Assembly (NCBI RefSeq): GCF_032884065.1
Contig: NC_088867.1
Location: forward strand, 25,932,662 to 25,996,661
Length of the DNA: 64,000 nt
Reading direction: 5' to 3'
DNA from: Artemia franciscana
Lineage: Eukaryota; Arthropoda; Branchiopoda; Anostraca; Artemiidae
Position numbers and translations under genes: made by a program. Below, one piece after another: positions 24,902 through 36,158 of this stretch (the stretch's first letter is position 1; each line of letters begins with the position of its first letter). The notes beneath the pieces are model-generated. The model was not told the DNA's origin. It did no database searches and saw nothing but the letters and a program-made list of their open reading frames with translations.

Positions 24902-25659
24902 TGAAGATTATAAATATGATTTTTGAAAAAGGGGAAGTACCTAACGATTTTAGGAAAACCTTAATTAAACCACTATATAAGAAAGGTGATAAGAATGAGT
25001 GTCTTAATTATCGAGGCATTAGTCTGGTCTCTGCAGCTAGCAAATTACTTAGGAATATGACACATTTTAGACTGAGAGTTGCTGTATACAAAGTTTTAAG
25101 GGAAAAACAGTCGGTTTTAGAAAAGGTAGTGGATGTGAGGACCACATTTCACTCTTAGGTTAATAATTGAGAAGTGCCTTAGTTGTCCAACGCGTTTGGT
25201 CCTCAGTTTTATAGGTAATGAGCAAGCATTTGATTCTGTTGATGGAAGAGCTTTGTCAAAGGTCTTATCCTTGTATGGTACACCAGACAAATGCATTAAA
25301 GTGACTAGTGCTATATACAAGAATAACATTGCTGCGGGTAAGGTAGGAAATGAGGTTAGCAGCTGGTTTTGTGTTAATTCAGCAGTAAAGCAGGGTTGTG
25401 TTCTATTCCCCTTGATATGTATCATTTTCAATGGACTTTGTCTTAAGGAGCACAGGAAAGGCAATGGGAGACCATGAAATCAAACGGGGAGGAAAAACTC
25501 TCCTGAACTTAGATTATGCTGATGATTTAAGCATCTTAGATGGAAGTTTGAACAAAACGAATGAACTGTTAAAAGTTTTGCGAGTAAGTGAAGCTAAAAA
25601 AGTGACGTTGGGTAACGAAAAGATTGATCAGGTGGATAGCTTCACTTACCTTGGTAGTA
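24902..25659 (+). pseudogene. RTE-like LINE RT palm, inverted segment
   Basis: Begins KIINMIFEKGEVPNDFRKTL, then IKPLYKKGDKNECLNYRGIS, EQAFDSVDGRAL (motif A), VKQGCVLFPL (the QG box), DYADDLSILDG (catalytic ADD box) and DQVDSFTYLGS, spread over three frames (24916, 25196, 25431). It breaks at GGTAGTA, just before the codons that start the C-terminal part at 24817 on the other strand. Orientation is opposite to the rest of the LINE. An internal stretch before TLGNEKID is also deleted. Confidence 0.85.
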
Positions 25660-26520
25660 TCAAACAGATCATGGTAATGAACTGTAGTAAGGAGCGACCC
25701 GGCTCAATAGTAATCGAAAGTCTAAAAAACGGAATTTCGAAATCAATAGTTACATCAAAAGAATTGTACTTTTATGCTGATTTAAAATATATAAGTTTCA
25801 TCAAGTTTAGTCTTACCCATCAAAAGTTAAGAGCCTGAGAAAATTTGCCTTATTTTAGAAAATAGGGGGGAAACAGCCCCTAAAAGTCATGAAATCTTAA
25901 AATCACACCATCAGATAAAGCGTATCAGAGAACCCTACTGTAGAAGTTTCAAGCTCCTATCTACAAAAATGTGGAATCTGCATTTTCTGCCAGAAGACAG
26001 ATCACGGATGCGTGTTTATTTGTTTCTTTTTTTGTTTTGTTTTTTCCAGGGGTAATCGTCGACCCAATGGTCCTAGAATGTCGCGAGAGGGCTCATTATA
26101 ACGGAACTTAAAAGTTCTAGTGCCCTTTTTAAGTGACCTAAAAAATTGGAGGGCATCTAGGTGCCCTCCTACGCTCATTCTTCTCAAAGTCACCTGATCA
26201 AAATTCTTAGATAACAATTTTGTTCAACATAGTCGAAAAACCTAATAACTATGTCTTCGGGGACGACTTAATCCCCCACAGTTACCGGGGGAGGGGCTGC
26301 AATTTACAAACTTTGATCACTGTTTACACATAGTAGTGGCTATTGGCAAGTGTACTGACGTTTTCAGGGGGACTTTTTGGCGTTGGGGTGGGGGTCAGAG
26401 GGTAGTAGTTACCTGGGAGGATCTTTCCATGGAGAAATTTATCATGAGGGAAGACAATTCCCATGAAGGAAGCGCAAGATTTTCTAGCACATAAAAAAAA
26501 AACAATGAGAAAATAAACAA
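25660..26520 (+). mobile_element. Family-1 5' part inside the LINE
   Basis: Starts TCAAACAGATCATGG after an A, then TAGTAAGGAGCGACCCGGC and the usual body down to the A-rich tract at 26491-26520, where it stops abruptly against LINE linker sequence. The fold-back end is missing here and is found at 24818-24901. Confidence 0.85.
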
Positions 26521-27923
26521 ATTTCTTTTTACATCCTACACATCCAATGTATCACAAACGTTTTCATTTGTCCTCTATATCTTTTCCTGCAGCTGTATCT
26601 CAGTTTAGCACATTCTCAGAATATTCCGCCCATCTCTCTTCAACTCTTTCCTTATCACTAATTGTGACCCAGCTCCAATCTTTAACTGGTACAAGTCTGG
26701 ATTGACTACTCCCTCTCAATTAATTAACATGCCAGTAAAATACTTTACTATCATGCCGTCTAGCTGCGTCCTCCAGATCCTCGGCAATTTTGTCCATGGC
26801 CTCCACTTCACACCTCTTTAGTTCATATTTTAATACTTTCTCCACTTTCTTTATATTCCTTTTGTTTTCATACAATCTATCACTCAGATAATTTTCGTAC
26901 AAACCCCTTCTCTTCTCTTCTCTATTAAACATATACTTTTTCACCAATATTCCTAGCTGCAGTCTTAACTTTCTTCCCTAAGAAATCATCACCAACTTCA
27001 CAAAATATTTTTCTAAAATCTTTCCAACCATCTCCCACATTGTCAAATTTTAAACTCTTAGCTTTAGTATTCAACTGTCCCTGGAAAGTTTCTCTCAAAT
27101 TTTCATCTCGGAGTCTACCAACATCATAACTTCCCGGGAGGTAGTTACTTTTCCGAAATCTTTTTTTTTTACGTAGACGGTAGTTACTTTTTTTTTGGTG
27201 ATCTTTACTTTTAACATCAATAACAACACTCCTTTATACCCTATTATCTTGTACTGATCCTGCCAGTCTTCAGTTTACTATAACATAATCAATGAGGTTT
27301 GTTGCCTTACCATCACATGAATAACATGTCAACTTATGGGTCATTTTATGACCGAACACCGTATTTTTTATAAGTAGATTGTTATACCTGCAAAATTACA
27401 AAAGTCTCTAGCCATTGCTGTTTTATTTCCTACTCCAAATTTACCTAGGCTAGGATACCATTTATCCTTATTTCTACCAGCCTGGTCGTTAAAATCCCCT
27501 AGTAAAAACCCCGTATTTCCACCTGAGGTCCTGTCTATTTGTTCCTGTTACTGTAACTAAAATTCATCTGAGTCACTAGTATCTCCGTCAGTTGGTCCAA
27601 CAGGGGAATATACTACCATAACTTATAACCCGAACTTTTTAGTCAAAAAATGAGCAATTAATTTTCTATTATTGATACCTTCCCAGCCTTAACAAGACTT
27701 AGCAGTTTCCTTATTCATCCTGAGCCATACTCCCTGTCTATGTACCCCATCCTTCCTGGCTGAGTAAACAAATTCTATATCACCTAATTTCATGCTTCCT
27801 ACCCCTGGGATATGAGTTTCTGAAACTCCTAATAAGTCCAGTCCGAATCATCCGATTTCGTCAGTCAGAATGTCGATACAATAATCATATTTTAACGTCG
27901 TAACATTCCAAGTTTCAATTTTC
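26521..27923 (-). pseudogene. RTE-like LINE endonuclease and linker
   Basis: Starts with an ATG at 27923 (MKIETWNVTTLKYDYCIDIL). I see LLGVSETHIPGVGSMKLGD (the catalytic Glu block of APE-type endonucleases), VYSARKDGVHRQGVWL, VVYSPVGPTDGDTSDSDEF and NTGFLLGDFNDQAGRNKDKW (the GDFN block), then degraded sequence. The linker has KKVEKVLKYELKRCEVEAMD and EDAARRHDSKVFYWHVN (26720-26947). Many stops are present. It ends at about KRNLF at 26521, where the family-1 fragment abuts. Confidence 0.85.
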
Positions 27924-28800
27924 ATGTTCTTTGAATCATTAAAAAAGCAATTATCCCGGATACTTGTCCAGGACGAGGATCACATATCTTCTCAAGTCCA
28001 CGCCGAAGCGCTTCAGTCAGCTTTGAACCTGACAGCAAGAAGTCCCTGGGACCTCCAGAATGAATAGAGTCTTTGTACATTCCTGGGCCCATCTTGGTCA
28101 CAACATGGTTTTAAGCACATGCTCTTCTTTCAACAAGAGTCAAAATCCTGTACAGATAGTCCCAAGCCCATTACCTCCGACTCATTATATATTCATACCT
28201 ACAAATATTATGCTACTACGGAGAGGCAACCCATAATAGATAAATTAGTTACGAAGAGGTCTTTCAGCCCGAAAACGCCCGTCAAAACAAACTAAGACCA
28301 GAAGAATTATCCAGTAATCAGAATCCCGTGCAAATGCTGTGTCGCTTACTAGGCTATAATTTCCTTGAGGGGTGCCACTCCTCAAGCGGGGATAGAATCG
28401 ACCGCAAGGTCTACAGTCTTGCAGGTATCCTAAAAAGGTCGAGGCAGCCCTTTGCAGAGGCCGTTATCCATAGATCTAGATTTTACAGCCTGCCGCATTT
28501 GTCGTCCTATGGAGGATCCTCCCACGATGGTGTTTTGCGTCATCATGCAATTTAACCCATTACTGGGAGAAGGTCTAAAAATCTTGGGGCGTACGGCCAC
28601 GCCGATGGGCCCTGCTGAGTTTGCATTTTAGGGGCCTTCTTCCTGATCCACCTGTATTTACGGCCCCTGGCGAGGGTGCCCAGTTTCTATTATGGACTCT
28701 CAGGGACAAGATTCACCCTTGCTCCGTGCCTCCTATGGAAGTATCCTATAAGTCTGTAAGGTGTTCCCCTATCACCACCTGGAGGGGCCTGGGGGCCCCT
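27924..28800 (-). other. RTE-like LINE 5' region with possible small ORF
   Basis: GC-richer than its surroundings and contiguous with the EN domain. On the minus strand a frame reads MGPGMYKDSIHSGGPRDFLL then SGSKLTEALRRGLEKICDPR just before the EN start, and may be a leader ORF. The 5' limit is estimated from where a diverged family-1 piece begins. Confidence 0.55.
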
Positions 28801-29010
28801 TTTTTCTCAAAACTAAAAACTAAACACCTCAAAATCATCTAACATTGCTTAAGATAACAGATGCTATTTGACTATATGCATCCTTTTTTTTCAAAACTAG
28901 TAGCTGAGTGCCTATTGTTATCAAAATTCCATGCTTTAGAGACTCGGTTGTTATTTGGCCGAGCTACTACTTACATACAGTTTCTTACCACGAATTATAT
29001 GATTAATTGA
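28790..29010 (-). repeat. Diverged family-1 5' end
   Basis: On the minus strand TTCGTGGTAAGAAACTG, then CTCGGCCAAATAACAACCG and GGAATTTTGATAACAATAG, track the first 70 bp of family 1 with many substitutions. The rest is not alignable by eye. It is an older relative. Confidence 0.55.
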
Positions 29011-29163
29011 TCAGGCTCAGAATCTACTCTCAGAAAGGGCACTGGTCGTGGACATGGACATTAGTTTTATGGCAAATTTTATGGGTATACCTGAGAACCA
29101 TATTACAAGACTTTCATGACTTAGATCAGTTTTTCTTCAAACTAAAGACTCCCAGCTGAAAAT

Positions 29164-29511
29164 CTAGAAAGCCTTGACAGATGCAGCTGCTGACGAAGCC
29201 TGCCTTGCATTGGCTACTGAAACTTCGTCATGTAATCCCCACAAACTAGCTTGATTCTGTAGCGGCTGAATCACAGGGTCTGTTATGGCACTTGCATCTG
29301 TTGATGCAGATTCCAGAAAGGCCAAATTCACGTCTCTCGCTATTTTACTCTCAACTTGGAGAAGATCGGCAGGGGTAATATATAATTTCTTGAAACACGA
29401 ATTAAAGTATGGGACAATCGTTACGAGTGTGATCTGAGCAAGGCCTATAAGCCTAGAAGGTATTTTATCTAGCCAAGCCTTTTGGAAGTTCTCAGTAACA
29501 TTTGAGTGTCC
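29164..29511 (-). CDS. Open frame of 115 codons without start, unrecognised
   Basis: Open on the minus strand from a stop at 29512-29514 to a TAG at 29164. It reads GHSNVTENFQKAWLDKIPSR, then ITLVTIVPYFNSCFKKLYIT, DLLQVESKIARDVNLAFLES and an Ala/Ser-rich tail. There is no ATG in the first part. The pattern of hydrophobic stretch, then a Leu/Lys core, then RDV loosely recalls the C-terminal part of R2-type LINE proteins, but I cannot confirm this. It may be a LINE relic or an exon. It is unusual in being unbroken. Confidence 0.4.
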   Translation of the reverse strand, partial: GHSNVTENFQKAWLDKIPSRLIGLAQITLVTIVPYFNSCFKKLYITPADLLQVESKIARDVNLAFLESASTDASAITDPVIQPLQNQASLWGLHDEVSVANARQASSAAASVKAF

Positions 29512-29810
29512 TCACTAAACATAGTTTGCGAACAGGTTATTCAAACTTCTGGATACTGCTGTGCATGCTGTATATCACCAAAGGTGAGTCAATGGATTGA
29601 ATACACTATTCTTCTCCTCGACCATTTACAAAACCATTTTCTCTGTTGGATCTTTTCTTCTGAATGTTCACCGGTAGATACTAAAAAAAGAAATAATATC
29701 GTTTTTGATATCGATATTTGCGTTTTGGTATTCAATTTTGATATTTGGTGCGATGTATCGATATATCGATATCGATATTCAATATCACCCAACGCTACTT
29801 CGCATAACTT

Positions 29811-29975
29811 TTACTTTGCTTTCGCTGTCAAAGTATTGATCACCTGATTGGAGCTTGTCCCCACTCACCAGCACATCTCAAGTGTTCCAGATGTTCTGGC
29901 CCTCATGTGAATTACAAGGAAAACCCTTGCCAAGCCTCGCCAAAATGTGCAAATTGCACTATGGAAAAGTTTTAG
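29811..29975 (+). pseudogene. LINE ORF1 C-terminal zinc knuckles
   Basis: CFRCQSIDHLIGAC is a perfect CX2CX4HX4C knuckle, followed by LKCSRCSGPHVNYKENPC and PKCANC, the usual multi-knuckle tail of gag-like LINE ORF1 proteins that bind element RNA. It ends at TAG 29973-29975, about 45 bp before ORF2. The N-terminal part is missing; upstream sequence is unrelated and has an ATCGATAT-rich patch (29700-29785). Confidence 0.7.
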
Positions 29976-30020
29976 TCTGAATTGCAAAATTTTCCGATCG
30001 GCTCTCAACAATGCTAATAA

Positions 30021-30782
30021 ATGAATGCTCAAACTCCGTTTAGCTTTGCGTCCCTTAATATTAATGGTACAAAAGACAAGGATCTACTGATTAGTGAGCT
30101 GCTTGAAAATAATATTGTGTTTTAACAGGAGCACCTTCTCTCTAAAGTGAATGTTGACAGCCTAAAGCGTTTTCGTACAAATTATACCTTCTTGAGAGCC
30201 GCCCAAAGAACCTGTGGTAGACCATCAGGAGGTCTGGCCATCTATTTCAGACATAAGACTCAGCCGATATTCTTGCAAAGTGACGCTAACACCTTAGCGG
30301 TAAAATGTGGTGATACCGCATTTATAAACATTTATTTCCCCTGTCATAAAAAGACTGTGCAGTCATTGTCTAGTTTTCCACAAGCATGTATTCGCCTACG
30401 AACACTGCTTAGCGACCTTTCAAAACAAAATACCAAATGGGTTCTCGCCGGCGACATGAACACTGACTTATTATCTAATTCTGACCAATCTGAAATCTTT
30501 CTCGGTTCACTACCCGGAGGATTCCATCTTGCTGATATAGATCTTTTATTTACTTATATTCGTAATCGTGATGGTCTTACTTCCAGCCTTGATCATGTAA
30601 TTGTGTCAGATTCAAATCTACTTTCATCAATATTTGATGTGGACGTCTCTAAAATCGACGACGATCATTTACCAATCACGTGCCAACTATCTTTCTCCAT
30701 GGCAAGCTCTGTGCAACGTAACTCTCCCAAGTGGTTCTCAAAGTTAAATTGGACAATACCAATGTTCCACTTTATGTATTGA
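30021..30782 (+). pseudogene. LINE ORF2 endonuclease (APE-type)
   Basis: The frame opens at ATG 30021: FSFASLNINGTKDKDLL (N-x-N-G block), then an in-frame TAA at 30123 just before QEHLLS (catalytic Glu block). It continues with GGLAIYFRHK, WVLAGDMNTDLLSN (the GD-N block), SSLDHVIVSDSNLL and DDDHLPITC (the SDH-like end). All the hallmark blocks of the endonuclease that nicks target DNA are recognisable. One stop and loss of frame after 30780 inactivate it. Confidence 0.85.
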
Positions 30783-30889
30783 CATTGTCCTAGTTATTAT
30801 CATCTATTAAATTGCCTTTTCAATTATTGTAAACATCTGTATGTACAACTTCAACTCGGATAGATATCAACTCGTATTATCAGCAAATA

Positions 30890-31351
30890 GTGTTCTGTCT
30901 CAAGTCTGCCGCGAAAAACGCTGTCCCCTCTGAGAGCGTGCGAACGGGTACTCGCAATCCCTTTTGGAAAGTTGATCCTAAAGTAAAGATGGCTAAACAA
31001 AAAGCTAAGTTCTGGCTCCGTATGTGGATAGCTTGTGATCGTCCTCCTTCTGGTTCAGTACATCAAATAAAACGGAAAACCGAACGAGAGTACAAATATT
31101 CCCTGCGTAGAGCGAGACTGAATGCCTGGAATGGTCCTTGTGACAAGAAATCTTGGGATCGTGTTATAAACAGTGTAAAGTGTTCACCTCCAATTAAATC
31201 GTCTCTTGGCTATGTGACTTCGTTTCTCATTATACAAATATTTTGCTTTCATTTGATGTTAATCTCCAAAATCATTTTACAAAGCTTGTCAACTCAATCC
31301 ACTCAATTTGTATCAACCAATCTCAAGTGTTATCGGTGGAATCACCGATAA
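30890..31351 (+). pseudogene. LINE ORF2 linker region
   Basis: The basic stretch NPFWKVDPKVKMAKQKAKFW and KTEREYKYSLRRARLNAWNG is typical of the segment between endonuclease and RT. It is in another frame than the EN and ends at a TAA (31349-31351) that is in frame with the RT start region. Confidence 0.7.
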
Positions 31352-32613
31352 CAAGTGAACAAGTCTGAGTCTCTCGATAGTGATGGTCTTTGCTTCAAGT
31401 TTTTTGCTTATGATTGTCCTGAACTGCTGAAGCATTTGCAGTTATTGTTTCAGATGTGTTTGGCACAGTCCGTTGTGCCAGGTAGTTTTTTGTCTGGTTG
31501 TATATCTCCCATAGTTAAGAGGGATAAGGACCCCAGTGCTTGCTGTAATCACCGTCCTATCACTGTGTCTTGTTTTGTGAGTAAGCTATTTGAATATGTA
31601 CTGCATCCAGCTTCCAGCTTGGTTTTAGGAAAGGTGTGGGCTGCGTTCAAGCTCACCATATTGTGGGTCGGCTAATGAAACAAGCTGTTGCTCAAAAAAG
31701 TCCCCTGTATTGTTTGACTGTTGACATATCTAGTGCTTTTGACAATGTAATTCATTCAAATGCTTTGTTTTCTCTAGCAGCCTCAGGTGTTAACCTTTCT
31801 ATTGTTTCCGTGCTTAAGTATTGGTATGCTAATTCTTCAGTTAGGGTGAATTGGAATGGTACTGTAGGGGAGTATATTCCTGTTAAAAAAGGCGTTAGGC
31901 AAGGTACCGTGTCATCCCCGAGCATATTTAAGCGTGTTTTAGCGTCGTGTTTCCGACGCCTTCAACCGTCAATTTTTTACAATGATAATTTAGGCATTAG
32001 TCATGTTGCATATGCTGATGATGTTCTGCTTCTTAGCCCGACAAAACATAGTCTAATTACCAACTTTGACCGGTTTTCAGCCGCACTATCCACAGTAGGC
32101 CTTTCAGTTAATGCCTCCAAATGGGAGTTTTTGTGTTTTGGGAGTCCTCCACCAGCATCACCTCTTTGCTTGGGTTCTTCTACTATATCATGTTCAGCAA
32201 GTATTAAATGGTTGGGTCACTCTTATTCCACACCACTTTCGTCTACTTACTCCGCTATTACGTCCAGCGTGCTGAAAAGTATGCGGGTTGGTTACGGAAA
32301 AATTTCACCAAGTCGTGGTCGGTATAACCGAAAAGGACTATGCCGTCTTTATTCTAGTTTTTGTGCCCCTGCTGTTTTTTATCTTTCTGGTTTTGCTTTC
32401 CTCCTTCGCAAGAAGGATACAAAGGAAATGCGCTCAGGATATTTTAAGTATTTCAAGCATTTGCTGAGTCTGCCTCGGTGGTATCAGAATCGTACAGTCG
32501 TTTCTAAATTTGACATCATTGATGCGCCCTAGCTACTAAAACATTTATCCAAAGATATCTATTAAAACTCAGCAAATGATTGGTGTTTTTGATCCTATTT
32601 GGTCATTTTTTTG
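31352..32613 (+). pseudogene. LINE ORF2 reverse transcriptase
   Basis: The first part (to 31675) has SLDSDGLCFKFF and CISPIVKRDKDPSACCNHRP ITVSC. After a frameshift near 31640 come LTVDISSAFDNVIH (motif A Asp), VRQGTVSSPSIF (RQG box) and HVAYADDVLLLS (catalytic YADD at 32011-32022), then thumb sequence to FDIIDAP (stop at 32530) and a frame-shifted tail to about 32613. Catalytic residues are retained but the ORF is not continuous. Confidence 0.88.
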
Positions 32614-32953
32614 AATTGAGGTTATTTATTTATGTTATATGCTGTTATGTTATTTATGTTGTTATGTTTTTTTCTTGTTCTTTCTTTTTTGTGTGTTTAC
32701 TCCACAGTTATATGTATTTTGTGGGTTATAAAAAAATTATTAGTATTTATTATTATGGCCCTTTGGGTTGAGAGATTTTCCTCTGTAAATTTCACACTGA
32801 TTCTTGAAAATTTGAAGGCAAAGGGGGAAAAATGTTTTGTGGGTTTTTAGGGCCCTTTTTTCAGGCGAGTTAATATTTTCTCTTTTTTTGTCAAATTGGG
32901 GTGCTCTTGACTCAAGGACTTTAAAAGGCAAGTTTGAGGCTAAAAAAAAAAAA

Positions 32954-33769
32954 TAATTCCTGAAGCCACTTTTGTAGGTCCTTGTTCTGTATGTGTGTAT
33001 GAATTTTCCCTAGGCGCAGAAACTTACGGGTGGAAGGTTCCAGTATTTCGGAAGATTTTCTTGTCCCTTTTTTGGCTATTTCTCTGGGAGTAGCCTAATC
33101 CATTATTTTCTAAATTACCAAAAATAAATATTTTAAACAATCAATCTACTTTCATGAATTAGTTCCTGTAATCTCGATTATGATAACATTTTCTATCCTT
33201 TCTTCTTTTTGGTGATTGTTACCAATGTTTGGCAAATAAATCCACACAGGTCAACATATATGTTGTTTTCAGTAAAATGCATAACATGTGACATTCAAGC
33301 CTTTTATAAACATTGAATTAGGTAGCCCCACTTACTTATCGTAGCTCTTATTTGTAAACCTTAGTAGCCTCGTGATACTATTTATGTTATTGTTTTACTG
33401 ATTATGTTGTCAAATAAGAGACTAAGGTATCGGTCCAGTGCATGGCCTCCATGACTTCCAAAGGAAAGACCATAAAACTTAGAAAACTACCCTAAAACAT
33501 TCCAAAATACCCACCCATATTATCCCCAAACACCAGTTTGTTGCCCTTCACCCCCTCTAATGGACAAGTATAGAGCCCAAACTATATGTACTCATTGAAC
33601 CCCCAATAGCTCGACCCTTCTTTTCTTATTAATTTAACAGCAAACTGTAAACACTTAGTGGGAAGAAAAGAGTGACGCTACTGAAAATACACTGAGTATA
33701 TGCAATTTGGGCAACCGTATATAATCGTCCATTAAGAGGACAAGGGAGGGAGATGAAGTGAACTCAAAT
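32954..33769. other. Unassigned sequence
   Basis: AT-rich with no exon or recognised repeat seen. Confidence 0.4.
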
Positions 33770-33774
33770 TTAAT

Positions 33775-34252
33775 GTATATATAGTACTGGGAGACCAACA
33801 AAGCTGTTGCTCTCAGATGGAAAATTCCCCCGAGGAAAGAGGAATTTTTCGCGGGGGAAGGGAACTTTCCAAGGACAGGGAGTTAAATTTCACAGCATTA
33901 TTGAAAAGATGATCAGAAATTAAATTAAAAAACTTGTTTTTTGGCTGAAAATAAGGAGCAACGTTAAAACTTAAAACGAACAAAAATCATTACGCATATG
34001 AGGTGGGCTGCCCCCTCCTCAATACCTTTCAATTTCTTAGAACTTTAAAAAAAGTTTATTATTCTAACTAAACGTTCCTTGTGTTTCAGTAGTCGTTCTT
34101 AAATAACTAGAACAAAAAGTCAAACTTCAGTATAAAGAGCGAGGTATTGAGGAGGGAGCAATCCCCCTCGTATGCGTAATCATTTCTGTTCGTTATAAGT
34201 TTTAATGTTGCTCCTTCCTTTCAGTTTAAAAAATTGTTTGCTTTTATTTAAT
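33775..34252 (+). mobile_element. Family-1 3' part
   Basis: A diverged G-rich body leads into a fold-back module (arms about 33935-34040 and 34125-34230). It ends ...TTTTATTTAA before T, the family 3' terminus. Confidence 0.8.
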
Positions 34253-34509
34253 ATAACAAAGGCCATGACTTTTCATTTCCTTTCGAATTACCCTTTCCCG
34301 ACGCTCTGTGATCAATGGTTTGATGTAATCACTCTGATGAAATAATACTATAAACAAACAAATAAGCGCGCATCCATGACTAAACTTCTCGGAAAAAAAA
34401 TAAAAATTATGTCTTTTTGCATATAAGAACTTGAACCCTTAGGGCTTAGGAAGTTGAAATTTGCTTATCTTATAAACTTTTGAAGAATAACCTTAAATTT
34501 AATTTTTAT

Positions 34510-36158
34510 GGCAATTGGTATATACCAAGTGACATATAGCGATCACAATTTCTGTCCGTCGATCTGTCTGTCTGTCTGTCGGTCCTGGTTTTGCTAGTTT
34601 GGGCACTTCCGGATAAGCTAGGGTGATGAAATTTGGCAGGCGTATCAGGGACCAGACCATATTAGACTAGAAATAGTCGCTTTCCTGATTCGACCACCTG
34701 GGAGGGGGGGGGGGAGTGGACGGACGGTTAATTCGGAAAATTAGAAAAACGAGGTATTTTTAACTTACGAACGGGTGATCGGATCTTAATGAAATTAAAT
34801 ATTTAGAAGGATCTCGTGTCTCAGACCTCTGATTTTAAATACCAACCAGATCCGGTGACACTGGAAATCAGAAACCAGAAATCTTGGAAAACGCTTAGAG
34901 TGGAGACATCAGGGTGAAACTTGGTGGGAAGAATAAGCACAAGTCCTAGATACGTGATTGACAACCGGAACGGACCAGCCCTCTTTGGGGGAGTTGAAGG
35001 GGGGTATTTCTGTTAATTCGGAAAAATTAGAAAAAAAATAGGTTTTTTAAATTACAAACGGGTGATAGGATAGCAATGAAATTTGATATTTAGAAGGACC
35101 CCGTAACTCAGAGCTCTTATTTTAAATCCTGACCGGATCCGGTGACATTGGGGGGAGCTGGAAGGGGAAATCCGAAATATTGGAAAACGCATAGAGTGGG
35201 ATCGGGATGAAACTTGGTGGAAAGAATAAAAAAAAGTCCTAGATACGTGATTGACATAACCGGACCGGATCCGCTCTCTTTGGGGAGTTGAGGGTGGGGG
35301 GAATTCGGTTAATTTGAAAAGATTAGAAAAAAGAGGTATTTTTACCTTACGAACGGTTGATCGAAAATTTTAGAAGGACTTCATGTCTCAGAGGTCTTAT
35401 TTTAAATCCCGACCGGATCCAGTGATATTGAAGGAGTTGGAAGGGGAAACCGAAAATCTTGGAAAACGCTTAGAGTGGAGAGATCGGAATGAAACTCGGT
35501 GGGAAAAATAAGCACAAGTCCTAGATACGTGATTGACAGAACCGGACTGGATCTGCTCTCTTTGGAGGAGTTGGGGGGGGGGAGATTTCGAGTGGTTTGG
35601 CGAGTTCAGTGCTTCTGGGACGTGCTAGGACGATGAAAATTCTTAGGCCTGTCAGGGACCTGCCCAAATTAACTTGATAATAGTTGTGTCCTCGATTTGA
35701 CCATCTGTGGGGGGGCTGGAGGGAGGGGAAATCGTTAAAATGGAGTTATGTTTATCTTCCGAATGTGTGATGGGATCTTAATGGAACTTATATAGAAAGA
35801 TAATATATAGAAAGATCCCATGTCTCAGATGCTCCGTTTTCAATTGGATTGGATCTGGGGACATAGAGGGGTGGAGGGGGAAACAGAAATCTTGAAAATT
35901 GGAAATTTTGGAAAACTCTTAGAGTGGAGAGATCGGGATGAAACTTGATGGAAAGAATAAGCACAAGTTATAGATATGTGATTGCCATAAGCAGACCGGA
36001 TCCAACCTCTTTGTGGGAGTTGGAGGGCTTTCTAGTGCTTTGGCGAGTTCGGTGCTTCTTGACGTGTTAGGACGATGAAATTGATAATTCTAGTACCAAG
36101 TCCAATTTTAGGATCCGACCTCGTCACAAGTGCCATTTGAGCTCTTGTTTATTATAGT
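34510..36158 (+). mobile_element. Family-2 element with internal minisatellite
   Basis: The left end has TGGTATATACCAAGTGACAT, a palindromic terminus, then a TCTG microsatellite (34557-34582). Units of about 290 bp follow, each with TTACGAACGGGTGATCGGAT, a TTTAGAAGGA segment and CTTAGAGTGGAGAGATCGGG. Units restart near 34755, 35042, 35337 and, after an extra segment, 35745. The right end has CGTCACAAGTGCC and GAGCTCTTGTTTATT. No coding sequence. Confidence 0.85.

Larger units (their letters stand above)
23990..28800 (-). mobile_element. RTE-like LINE, near full length, rearranged
   Basis: Minus-strand order should be 5' region, endonuclease, linker, RT palm, C-terminal domain. All parts are present: 5' region (28800-27925), EN and linker (27923-26521), palm (24902-25659, now on the plus strand) and C-terminal part (24817-24008). 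A family-1 copy split in two (24818-24901 and 25660-26520) and a hAT-like MITE (24421-24644) sit inside it. The 3' end has ATT/AGT trinucleotide repeats around 23990-24010, as RTE tails often do. Stops and shifts make it inactive. The RTE assignment rests on the ORF order and my memory of the family. Confidence 0.85.
29800..32953 (+). mobile_element. LINE with CCHC ORF1 remnant and EN-RT ORF2, 5' truncated
   Basis: The order is gag-like zinc knuckles (29811-29975), ORF2 start (30021), APE endonuclease, linker, RT, then a 3' region ending in an A-run at 32942-32952. ORF1 with CCHC knuckles places it with I/Jockey/R1/Nimb-type LINEs, not RTE; the exact clade is open. It is the best-preserved LINE here but is broken by stops and frameshifts. 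Confidence 0.85.

Noticed and set aside
29700-29785. ATCGATAT-rich patch as a regulatory site
   Set aside because: Low-complexity sequence beside a truncated LINE; no evidence of function.
34557-34582. TCTG microsatellite as an independent feature
   Set aside because: It is part of the family-2 terminus; a shorter form is seen reversed at 43310-43330.
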